The notes below the pieces were generated by a model. It did no database searches. It was not told the DNA's origin and worked only from the letters and a program-made list of their open reading frames with translations. A DNA stretch of 10,441 nucleotides, taken from an uncultured bacterium. Lineage in GTDB: Bacteria > Actinomycetota > Coriobacteriia > Coriobacteriales > Coriobacteriaceae. Both the position numbers and the translations under genes were made by a program. Below are positions 1-7,659 of this stretch, one piece after another (the first letter of the stretch is position 1; each line of letters opens with the position of its first letter). Location: assembly GCA_905215205.1 (NCBI GenBank), contig CAJMPK010000042.1:1-10441 (forward strand). Reading direction: 5' to 3'.

Positions 1-53
1 ACAGGCCAAACGGTTTTCGAGACCGCCGCATTCAACCACTCTGCCACCCCTCC
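1..53 (-). tRNA. tRNA-Ser (anticodon CGA), 3' part cut by window edge
   Basis: Reading the minus strand from 53, the sequence opens with a GGAGGGG acceptor strand, then a D-arm of the serine type (GGCAGAGTGG). The anticodon arm follows, with loop CTCGAAA, which places CGA as anticodon (reads UCG). The variable arm, T-arm and 3' acceptor strand lie beyond position 1, so the gene is partial. Isotype is inferred from the anticodon and from similarity of its 5' half to other serine tRNAs. Confidence 0.9.
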
Positions 54-62
54 GCGTGGGGT

Positions 63-93
63 AAAAACAAAGCACGCTCAAAGGCCTGCTTTG
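63..93 (-). terminator. Candidate intrinsic terminator after tRNA-Ser(GGA)
   Basis: On the minus strand a 7-bp stem (87-93 with 68-74, CAAAGCA/TGCTTTG) with a 12-nt loop is followed directly by five Ts (67-63). It sits in the spacer between the two serine tRNA genes and would end the upstream transcript, implying that the two tRNAs can be transcribed separately. The stem has only three G-C pairs, so it may be a weak terminator. Confidence 0.45.
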
Positions 94-101
94 GAATTAA
101 C

Positions 102-192
102 TGGCGGAGAGTCAGGGATTTGAACCCTGGAGACGCTTTTGACGCCTACACGATTTCCAATCGTGCTCCTTCGGCCACTCGGACAACTCTCC
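102..192 (-). tRNA. tRNA-Ser (anticodon GGA), complete with encoded CCA
   Basis: The minus strand from 192 folds as a class II tRNA. The acceptor stem is GGAGAGT (192-186) paired with ACTCTCC (112-106), with discriminator G at 105 and CCA encoded at 104-102. The anticodon stem CACGA/TCGTG encloses loop TTGGAAA, giving GGA (reads UCC, and UCU by wobble). A long variable arm with its own stem (about 148-130) and a T-arm CAGGG-TTCAAAT-CCCTG (129-113) complete it. The long variable arm and the G discriminator fit serine. Confidence 0.97.
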
Positions 193-208
193 GTTAAATG
201 CGAAAGTC

Positions 209-236
209 AGTATACACGAGGAATCGAAAAGTGCAA
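209..236 (-). promoter_or_regulatory. Promoter for tRNA-Ser(GGA)
   Basis: On the minus strand TTGCAC (236-231) and TATACT (214-209) are separated by 16 bases, with TG two bases before the -10 (TGTATACT is close to an extended -10). The predicted start is about ten bases upstream of the mature tRNA 5' end at 192, which suits a tRNA gene. Confidence 0.65.
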
Positions 237-598
237 ACAGAAAACTTGGCATTTTTTAAACCGCTCGCCCCGCAAACGTTCCCGGTATATGCCAGATGGG
301 TGATAAAAAAGCATCCTGACCAGCCAGATCATGCTCGATGACCTGTTCAAAATAGGTATTCATAAATGACGTGACAGCGAATTTAAAAAACTTGAGACAA
401 TCAATCGAACCGGTGGTATGCGTTTTGCGACCACAACCCTGCAATCGGCGACCTGCGGTTTGATGCGATTTGTCCTTGCCGCGGCGTATCTTGCTATCGA
501 ATCCGTCAAGCTCTTGGTCGGCATTTGGTTGGAATGCGCATGAAACGCGGTGCGAGTATGGGCATATGTGGAGGCCATGAGGTTGTAGCTGCATATTC
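237..598. other. Intergenic region, no supported gene
   Basis: About 360 bases between the minus-strand tRNA promoter and the plus-strand rpsF promoter. Two open frames run through it on the minus strand (256-675 and 360-578), but neither encodes a recognisable family. Both have unusual composition (many His, Cys and Arg, no domain-like pattern), and the longer one overlaps the rpsF leader. The region is visibly richer in A/T than the flanking genes. I see no tRNA, riboswitch or convincing RNA gene fold in it. It could be a decayed gene or simply a divergent spacer. Confidence 0.5.
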
Positions 599-627
599 TT
601 GCAGCCTGGGAGGTTGAAAGATATTAT
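599..627 (+). promoter_or_regulatory. Candidate promoter of the rpsF-ssb-rpsR-rplI operon
   Basis: TTGCAG (599-604) and TATTAT (622-627) are separated by 17 bases. The -10 matches consensus at five of six positions; the -35 keeps the TTG. The predicted start near 634 would give a leader of about 65 nt that contains the complete hairpin at 644-672. Confidence 0.5.
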
Positions 628-643
628 TACCAAGTCTTTTCCT

Positions 644-672
644 GCTTCAGGCGCACCTTCACGACCTGAAGC
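644..672 (+). promoter_or_regulatory. Leader hairpin upstream of rpsF
   Basis: GCTTCAGG (644-651) pairs perfectly with CCTGAAGC (665-672) around a 13-nt loop, 13 bases before the AGGAGG of rpsF. No T-tract follows, so it is not a classic terminator. Operons beginning with rpsF often carry an S6:S18-binding leader used for autoregulation, and the position fits. However, that motif presents a conserved CCG in a bulge, and I do not see a CCG in this loop. A regulatory role is an inference. Confidence 0.4.
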
Positions 673-698
673 CACATTTGCCCAGAGGAGGTGACAAT

Positions 699-992
699 AT
701 GAAGGCTTATGAACTGCTGTTCTTTGTTGACCCGTCGCTCGACCCCGAGACTCGTCTCGCTGTTATGAAGCGTATCGATACCACGATCGCTGAGGGCGCT
801 GGCAAGGTCGACTCCGTTGACGAGTGGGGCAAGCGCAAGCTCGCCTACGAGATCAACGACCTCACCGATGGTGACTACACCCTCATCAACTTCCACGCAG
901 ATCCTACCCAGATCGCCGAGCTTGATCGCGTCCTGCGCATCACCGACGCTGTGGTCCGCCACATGATCGTCCGTCGCGACGACCAGGAGTAA
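699..992 (+). CDS. rpsF: 30S ribosomal protein S6
   Basis: Encodes a 97-residue S6, a protein of the small-subunit platform that binds 16S rRNA as a heterodimer with S18. The family pattern is clear: the N-terminal strand MKAYELLFFVDPSL, the central DEWGKRKLAYEI segment, and the C-terminal LRITDAVVRHMIVR strand. The length is normal for S6. I chose ATG at 699 because an exact AGGAGG (686-691) sits 7 bases upstream. An in-frame TTG at 678 would extend the protein by seven unconserved residues and overlap the ribosome binding site. It is the first gene of an operon with ssb (48-nt gap), rpsR and rplI. The leader hairpin at 644-672 is a candidate control point. Confidence 0.97.
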   Translation: MKAYELLFFVDPSLDPETRLAVMKRIDTTIAEGAGKVDSVDEWGKRKLAYEINDLTDGDYTLINFHADPTQIAELDRVLRITDAVVRHMIVRRDDQE

Positions 993-1040
993 GACTGTCG
1001 TTTTGGACTGGGCTTGTGCCCCAAGAGGAAGTAGTGAGTT

Positions 1041-1493
1041 ATGAGCATCAATCGAGTGAACATCACCGGTAACCTCACCCGCGATCCCGAGCTGCGCGCC
1101 ACCGCCGGCGGAACCCAGGTTCTGTCCTTTGGCGTCGCCGTGAACGATCGTCGCCGCAACGCGCAGACTGGCGAGTGGGAGGACTATCCCAACTTTGTCG
1201 ACTGCACCATGTTCGGCACCCGCGCCGAGGCCGTGAGCCGTTTCCTAGCTAAGGGAAACAAGGTCGCGATCGAGGGCAAGCTGCGCTACAGCTCTTGGGA
1301 GCGCGACGGCCAGCGCCGGAGCAAGCTTGAGGTCATCGTCGATGAGATCGAGTTTATGAGCTCCCGTGGTGGCCAGGGTGGCTACGATCAGGGCGGTTAC
1401 GCCCCCGCAGCTTCCGCGCCCGCAGCACGTCCTGCCGCACCGGTGGCTACGCCGCCCGCGGTCGACGTCTACGATGAGGACATCCCGTTCTAA
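1041..1493 (+). CDS. ssb: Single-stranded DNA-binding protein
   Basis: Encodes a 150-residue SSB, which coats single-stranded DNA during replication, recombination and repair and recruits partner proteins. The OB-fold occupies roughly residues 1-108: MSINRVNITGNLTRDPELR at the start, then FGVAVNDRR, then the FVDCTMFGTRAEAVSRFLAKG and VAIEGKLRYSSW segments. A Gly/Gln/Ala/Pro-rich flexible linker follows (about 109-141). The protein ends in DEDIPF (145-150), the acidic tip that in this family docks DNA-processing proteins. GAGGAAG at 1025-1031 precedes the ATG. Its placement between rpsF and rpsR is a widely conserved arrangement, so it is likely to be cotranscribed with the ribosomal genes. 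Confidence 0.97.
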   Translation: MSINRVNITGNLTRDPELRATAGGTQVLSFGVAVNDRRRNAQTGEWEDYPNFVDCTMFGTRAEAVSRFLAKGNKVAIEGKLRYSSWERDGQRRSKLEVIVDEIEFMSSRGGQGGYDQGGYAPAASAPAARPAAPVATPPAVDVYDEDIPF

Positions 1494-1520
1494 GGGTTGT
1501 TCACCTATTTTTGAGTGAGA

Positions 1521-1546
1521 GGCGGCTTCGGCTCGCCGAAGTTGCC
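1521..1546 (+). promoter_or_regulatory. Intra-operon stem-loop between ssb and rpsR
   Basis: Bases 1521-1531 pair with 1536-1546 (11 pairs, two of them G-U) around a CTCG loop. The hairpin is G/C-rich and not followed by a T-tract. It lies 5 bases upstream of the GAAAGG ribosome binding site of rpsR. It could stabilise or process the message, or tune rpsR translation; the function is not known. Confidence 0.4.
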
Positions 1547-1565
1547 AAATGAAAGGTATTTTGAC

Positions 1566-1832
1566 ATGGCTAATGATTTTTCTGCACGTCAGCCGCGTCG
1601 TAAGTACTGCCAGTTCTGCAAGGAGAACACTGAGTTCATCGACTATAAGGACACTCAGCTTCTCCGTAAGTACATGACCGATCGTGGCAAGATCAAGCCC
1701 CGTCGCGTCACTGGCGCTTGCGCGCAGCATCAGCATGACATCGCCAACGCCATCAAGCGCGCCCGCGAGATGGCTCTCCTGCCGTACACCGTCCCCGTGG
1801 TTTCCTCTCGTGGCAACCGCGACCGCGGCTAA
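1566..1832 (+). CDS. rpsR: 30S ribosomal protein S18, zinc-type (C+) form
   Basis: Encodes an 88-residue S18, the partner of S6 on the 30S platform. Diagnostic blocks are DYKDTQLLRKYMTDRGKIKPRR (from about residue 26), VTGACAQHQ (48-55) and the C-terminal AIKRAREMALLPYT. Cys15-x-x-Cys18 together with Cys52-x-x-His55 makes the metal-binding form of S18, as found in actinobacteria, in contrast to the Cys-free form of Bacillus. I chose ATG at 1566, with GAAAGG at 1551-1556, over an in-frame upstream start at 1515. The earlier start would add 17 unconserved residues translated from the spacer hairpin. The gene follows ssb by 72 nt and precedes rplI by 15 nt. Confidence 0.97.
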   Translation: MANDFSARQPRRKYCQFCKENTEFIDYKDTQLLRKYMTDRGKIKPRRVTGACAQHQHDIANAIKRAREMALLPYTVPVVSSRGNRDRG

Positions 1833-1847
1833 GAAGGGAGACGCATC

Positions 1848-2387
1848 ATGAAGGTTATTCTTCTCGATGAGATCAAGGGCAAGGGCGGCGAGGGTGACGT
1901 CGTAGAGGTCGCTCAGGGTTACGCTGAGAACTTCCTGTTCCCCAAGAAGCTCGCTGTTGCCGCCACCAAGGGCAACCTCAAGCAGCTCGACGAGCGTCGC
2001 AACAACATCGCCAAGCGCGAGGCCGTCCGTCTGGCTACCGCCAACGAGACCAAGGCTGCCTTCGAGGGCAAGCAGGTCACCGTTGACGTCAAGGTTGGCG
2101 ACGAGGGCATCCTCTTTGGCTCCGTTACTGCCGCTATGATCGCTGACGCCATCAAGGATCAGCTCGGTATGGACATCGACCGCAAGCGCGTCGAGCTCGG
2201 TAAGCCCATCAAGGTTGCCGGTGCCCACACCGTTGCCATCTCGCTGTACCGCGAGATCAAGGCCGAGGTTGTCGTTCTCGTCGGCGTTACCGCCGAGGAG
2301 CTCGCTGCCGAGGCTGAGGTCGAGGAGGCCGCTGAGGTCGCCGAGGCCGAGACCGCCGAGGTCGAGACTGAGGCTGCTGCCGAGTAG
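1848..2387 (+). CDS. rplI: 50S ribosomal protein L9 with an acidic C-terminal tail
   Basis: Encodes a 179-residue L9, an elongated large-subunit protein that binds 23S rRNA near the L1 stalk. The N-terminal rRNA-binding domain shows the L9 signature GKGGEGDVVEVAQGYAENFL followed by FPKKLAVAAT (about residues 12-41). The linker helix (about 42-75) and C-terminal domain (to about 148) follow. L9 is usually about 150 residues. This one carries roughly 31 extra residues (149-179) made almost only of Glu (13) and Ala (12) with a few Val and Thr. ATG 1848 has GGGAG (1836-1840) seven bases upstream. It is the last gene of the rpsF operon, followed at once by the terminator at 2420-2458. Confidence 0.97.
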   Translation: MKVILLDEIKGKGGEGDVVEVAQGYAENFLFPKKLAVAATKGNLKQLDERRNNIAKREAVRLATANETKAAFEGKQVTVDVKVGDEGILFGSVTAAMIADAIKDQLGMDIDRKRVELGKPIKVAGAHTVAISLYREIKAEVVVLVGVTAEELAAEAEVEEAAEVAEAETAEVETEAAAE

Positions 2388-2419
2388 CATTTGCTGCAAC
2401 GCAACAATCTTGTTCTAAG

Positions 2420-2458
2420 AAGGGCGCTCTGGGAAACCAGGGCGCCCTTTTGTTTTTT
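2420..2458 (+). terminator. Intrinsic terminator of the rpsF-ssb-rpsR-rplI operon
   Basis: A 13-bp stem (2420-2432 with 2437-2449, one G-U pair) closed by a GAAA tetraloop is followed by a T-rich tract that starts within the stem (2448-2451) and continues to 2458. It is 33 bases after the rplI stop. This is a textbook rho-independent terminator and separates the ribosomal operon from dnaB. Confidence 0.93.
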
Positions 2459-2569
2459 GCGCTGAGTGAGTGTCATGGTGGACGTTGCATCGAAGTCCTA
2501 TATACAGGACCGTTCATCCGTTTGGTTCGGTGATGATTGGCGGCGCGCGGCGCGTTTTGGGACCGTGGC

Positions 2570-2578
2570 TGATACTAT
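2570..2578 (+). promoter_or_regulatory. Candidate extended -10 promoter for dnaB
   Basis: TGATACTAT is an extended -10 (TGn followed by TACTAT, five of six matches to TATAAT). No good -35 lies 16-18 bases upstream, as is usual for extended -10 promoters. A start near 2585 would give a leader of about 27 nt before the dnaB ATG. A new promoter is expected here because of the strong terminator upstream. Confidence 0.4.
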
Positions 2579-2611
2579 GGATGCTCGCAAGCGATATGAA
2601 TGAGGATGCTC

Positions 2612-4003
2612 ATGGCATACGACGATAGGGAGACGGGGCTGACGGTCGAGGATCGTGGCTCCAAGTTGGGTCTCCCCCAAAACCAAGATGCAGAGGCCAA
2701 CGTACTGGCCGCCATGCTGCTATCGCCCGAGGTGGTCGAAGAAGCCCAGGTCGAGCTGCAGCCCGATGACTTCTACCGGCCCATTCATAAGACCATCTAT
2801 ACCGCGATGGTCGATATGTACAACAGCCGCATTCCCATCGACTCCATCTCGCTGATCGATTACCTGCGCAGCATCAACAAGCTCGATGCCGTGGGCGGCG
2901 AAGCGTACATTTTGGAGCTGATGGGCCAGACTCTGTCGCTCGTGAACTGGCAGCACCATGCCGCCATCGTTCGCCGCGATTCGATGCTGCGTGAGTTGAT
3001 CGGCGCCACCAACGAGATCAACGCGCTGGCATATAACGCCCCCACCGACACCAAAGAGGTCGTGGAGCTGGCCGAGAGCAAGCTGCTCAAGGTCACGGCG
3101 CGTGAGGTTAAGTCGAGCTACAAGACGCTGACCGAGTTTATGGTCGAGGCCTATAACGAGGCCGAGGAAGTGTGCCAGGCCGGTGGCCAGGCCGCGGGCG
3201 TGCCCACGGGCTTCCCGTCGCTCGACCGCATGCTCATGGGCTTCCGCGAGGGCCAGCTCATCATTATCGGCGCCCGCCCCGCCGTGGGTAAGACGTCGTT
3301 CGCCCTGAACTTGGCGCTCAATGCCGCCGCCGCGGGCTATACCGTCGGCTTCTTCTCGCTGGAGATGTCGGGCAAGGAAATTGCCCAGCGTCTGATTTGC
3401 GCCTACGCCATGATCTCGATCAGTGACTTCCGCATGGGCCGCATTAGCCCCGAGCAGTGGGCCAATATCAACGAGGCCACGCAGACCTTGTCCAAGCTCG
3501 ATATTCTGATTGACGATACGCCCGGCACCACAGTGACCGAGATTCGCGCCAAGAGCCGCCGCATGCTCCACAACAAGGAGAAGGCGATTATCATCCTGGA
3601 CTACCTGCAACTGGTAAGTCCTCCGCCGGGACGTCGCTCCGAGAGCCGTACCGTCGAGGTTTCGGAGATGTCGCGTGGTCTTAAGATCATGGCCAAGGAG
3701 CTCAAGATCCCGCTCATCGCGCTGTCGCAGCTCTCGCGTCAGGTCGAATCCCGTACCGGCAAGCGCCCACAGCTTTCCGACCTTCGTGAATCGGGCTCCA
3801 TCGAACAGGACGCCGATATCGTTATGTTCTTGGACCGCTCCGCCGACGAGGCCGAAGCCTCGCGCGACGATCGACCCGACGAGGGCGTTACGCGTATCGT
3901 CGTGGCCAAGAACCGTTCGGGCCCGATTGGCGACGTCGACCTGATGTTCCTGCCGGCATCCACCAAGTTCTATGAGCTTGATGGGGCGCATGCCGAGGAG
4001 TAG
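2612..4003 (+). CDS. dnaB: Replicative DNA helicase DnaB
   Basis: Encodes a 463-residue hexameric helicase that unwinds DNA ahead of the replication fork and binds primase. The N-terminal domain begins with LPQNQDAEANVLAAMLL and runs to about residue 115. A linker helix region follows, then the RecA-like motor domain from about 185. The motor shows Walker A GARPAVGKTS (from Gly220), Walker B IIILDYLQLV (Asp330), the SQLSRQVE segment and LRESGSIEQDADIVMFLDR (Arg392 onward). Length is normal and no intein interrupts it. I chose the ATG at 2612, six bases after GAGG (2602-2605). In-frame ATGs at 2600 and 2606 would leave no room for that site. It follows the rpsF operon, a common gene order, and likely has its own promoter. 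Confidence 0.97.
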   Translation: MAYDDRETGLTVEDRGSKLGLPQNQDAEANVLAAMLLSPEVVEEAQVELQPDDFYRPIHKTIYTAMVDMYNSRIPIDSISLIDYLRSINKLDAVGGEAYILELMGQTLSLVNWQHHAAIVRRDSMLRELIGATNEINALAYNAPTDTKEVVELAESKLLKVTAREVKSSYKTLTEFMVEAYNEAEEVCQAGGQAAGVPTGFPSLDRMLMGFREGQLIIIGARPAVGKTSFALNLALNAAAAGYTVGFFSLEMSGKEIAQRLICAYAMISISDFRMGRISPEQWANINEATQTLSKLDILIDDTPGTTVTEIRAKSRRMLHNKEKAIIILDYLQLVSPPPGRRSESRTVEVSEMSRGLKIMAKELKIPLIALSQLSRQVESRTGKRPQLSDLRESGSIEQDADIVMFLDRSADEAEASRDDRPDEGVTRIVVAKNRSGPIGDVDLMFLPASTKFYELDGAHAEE

Positions 4004-4030
4004 GACAGGCGCCCGTTGCACGGGTATACT
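4002..4030 (+). promoter_or_regulatory. Candidate promoter for purA
   Basis: AGGACA (4002-4007) and TATACT (4025-4030) are separated by 17 bases, at the very end of dnaB. The -10 matches consensus at five of six positions and the -35 at four. A start near 4037 would give a leader of about 60 nt before purA. No terminator separates dnaB from purA, so readthrough is also possible. Confidence 0.4.
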
Positions 4031-4096
4031 AGGAATGTTTTGTGCTTCTGCGTGCCGGCGTGGCGCGTAGACAGTCCATGAATGTAAGGAGTAAAC

Positions 4097-5383
<1,287 letters not shown>

Positions 5384-5404
5384 TCGGTTTATACGGTTAT
5401 TGCG

Positions 5405-5460
5405 ATATACCCCTTTGCAGCCCAGACGGGCGGCCGAGGGGTATATTTGCTTGCAAAGGG
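5405..5460 (+). promoter_or_regulatory. Two alternative stem-loops in the purA-purD spacer
   Basis: Structure 1: ATATACCCCT (5405-5414) pairs perfectly with AGGGGTATAT (5437-5446), with an inner GCCC/GGGC stem (5420-5423 with 5428-5431) around AGAC. Structure 2: CCCTTTGCA (5411-5419) pairs perfectly with TGCAAAGGG (5452-5460). The two share 5411-5414, so they exclude each other. Structure 1 is followed by only a short T-rich stretch, so it is at best a weak terminator of purA. The arrangement resembles an attenuator but no regulator-binding site is evident. Confidence 0.45.
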
Positions 5461-5487
5461 CTCGCGCGGAGCGGGCCATTCATCCAT

Positions 5488-5495
5488 AGAGGAGG
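5488..5495 (+). promoter_or_regulatory. Ribosome binding site that sets a TTG start for purD
   Basis: AGAGGAGG ends five bases before the TTG at 5501. No ATG or GTG in frame lies nearby, and the alternative upstream TTG at 5447 has no such site and sits inside the spacer stem-loops. This supports TTG 5501 as the purD start. Confidence 0.75.
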
Positions 5496-5500
5496 CACCC

Positions 5501-6805
<1,305 letters not shown>

Positions 6806-6826
6806 AATCCGAGAGGAATGAGACGG

Positions 6827-7522
6827 ATGGACGAGAAGAACGAAGAGCTCGTGGACGCGCAGATCGTCGAAGAGAGCAGCCGCATGTATGGGCACGCCGA
6901 GGGCGAGCCTGGTGGCGAGGTCGCTGACGAGCCGGCGCTGGTGCTGGGCGATGACGACCCGCACGATGCCGAGCTGCACGAGAAGATTCTTTCGGAGGAG
7001 TGCGCCTGGAAGGGCAAGATCCTCGACGTCCACCGTCTTGAGGTTGAGCTGCCCAACGGCCACCGCAGCGCCCGCGATATCGTTCGCCATCCGGGTGCGG
7101 CGGCCGTTGTGGCACTGACCGAGAGCGGCAAGATCGTACTGGTGCGTCAGTACCGCACCGCCATCGACCGCGTGACGGTCGAGATTCCCGCCGGCAAGCT
7201 CGATCCAGGCGAGGACCCGCTCGATTGCGCCAAGCGCGAACTGCACGAGGAGACGGGCTTTAGGGCTGGTCGTATTCGCTTTTTGACGTCGATTGTCACG
7301 TCCTGCGGTTTTTGCGATGAGATTATCCACATCTACTTGGCTACCAAGCTCGAGTTTGATGCGCCCAACCCCGATGATGATGAGTTTGTCAACGTGGACC
7401 TGGTGCCGCTGCACGAGCTGATCGACGCCGTACTCGACGGCAAGATCGAGGATGCCAAGACCGTCGTGGGTGCCTTGGCTTGCGACAGCATCGCTCATCG
7501 GCTAGGCGGAGCGGAGCTTTAA
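6827..7522 (+). CDS. NUDIX hydrolase, ADP-ribose pyrophosphatase type
   Basis: Encodes about 231 residues. A perfect NUDIX box GX5EX7REUXEEXGU runs from Gly123 to Phe145 (GKLDPGEDPLDCAKRELHEE then TGF), preceded by VEIPAGKL and by IVLVRQYR. Those flanking segments and VRHPGAAAVVAL are typical of ADP-ribose pyrophosphatases, which split ADP-ribose or related sugars to AMP and a sugar phosphate using Mg2+. Substrate identity is inferred. The first 50 or so residues form an acidic extension without a domain pattern, while the conserved part begins near Trp61. I chose ATG 6827, about ten bases after GAGAGG (6811-6816). An in-frame ATG at 6818 abuts that site directly and is less likely. It follows purD by 21 nt. 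Confidence 0.88.
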   Translation: MDEKNEELVDAQIVEESSRMYGHAEGEPGGEVADEPALVLGDDDPHDAELHEKILSEECAWKGKILDVHRLEVELPNGHRSARDIVRHPGAAAVVALTESGKIVLVRQYRTAIDRVTVEIPAGKLDPGEDPLDCAKRELHEETGFRAGRIRFLTSIVTSCGFCDEIIHIYLATKLEFDAPNPDDDEFVNVDLVPLHELIDAVLDGKIEDAKTVVGALACDSIAHRLGGAEL

Positions 7523-7525
7523 CGA

Positions 7526-7541
7526 GCGGGGATGATCCCGC
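7526..7541 (+). terminator. Weak hairpin after the NUDIX gene
   Basis: GCGGGG (7526-7531) can pair with TCCCGC (7536-7541), one G-U pair, around ATGA, starting three bases after the stop codon. Only TTTG follows a few bases later, so termination here would be weak. It might partly separate the purD-NUDIX unit from the exporter gene. Confidence 0.25.
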
Positions 7542-7561
7542 AGGTTTGTGTAAGTCAGTGA

Positions 7562-7659
7562 AAGTGCTCCATTTGAGACAAGGTGGCCTAAAAGAGGAGG
7601 GAAGCGCATGGATATACGCGACCGACGATTGAAGGCCAGATTGTCCAAATGGAGCACTT
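7562..7659. repeat. Long imperfect inverted repeat enclosing the exporter start
   Basis: The left arm 7562-7589 is the near-perfect reverse complement of the right arm 7633-7659. There are 14 consecutive pairs (7562-7575 with 7646-7659), then a one-base bulge at 7576. Five more pairs follow (7577-7581 with 7641-7645), a 2x2 mismatch, and six final pairs (7584-7589 with 7633-7638). In total 25 pairs enclose a 43-base loop (7590-7632) that contains the AGGAGG and the ATG at 7608. The right arm is also read as codons of the exporter's N-terminal extension. Confidence 0.8.
7595..7600 (+). promoter_or_regulatory. Strong ribosome binding site of the ABC exporter
   Basis: An exact AGGAGG lies seven bases before ATG 7608, in the loop of the 7562-7659 inverted repeat. 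It is the main reason for preferring the 7608 start over the ATG at 7707, which has only AAGGTG (7698-7703) before it. Confidence 0.75.

Noticed and set aside
256..675. Minus-strand open frame of 139 codons upstream of rpsF
   Set aside because: No recognisable family, odd composition, and it overlaps the rpsF promoter and leader hairpin. Kept only as an intergenic region.
678..698. TTG start at 678 for rpsF
   Set aside because: It would place the exact AGGAGG (686-691) inside the coding region and add residues not seen in S6; ATG 699 is ideally spaced.
2291..2387. Possible tandem repeat or frameshift at the end of rplI
   Set aside because: The frame stays open to a normal stop followed directly by the terminator, and the repeat units are too irregular to call a tandem array. 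Treated as an acidic tail.
1245..2399. Long antisense open frame (384 codons) over ssb, rpsR and rplI
   Set aside because: It is opposite three certain ribosomal and replication genes, its protein is a low-complexity Leu/Gly/Asp/Ala mix, and such frames arise automatically opposite GC-rich codon usage.
4004..4096. Purine riboswitch or PurR-type box before purA
   Set aside because: The 93-base spacer shows no three-way-junction pattern and no convincing repeated box; only a promoter-like pair of hexamers is visible.
5447..5500. TTG start at 5447 for purD
   Set aside because: It lies within the spacer stem-loops, has no ribosome binding site, and adds 18 unconserved residues; TTG 5501 has AGAGGAGG five bases upstream.
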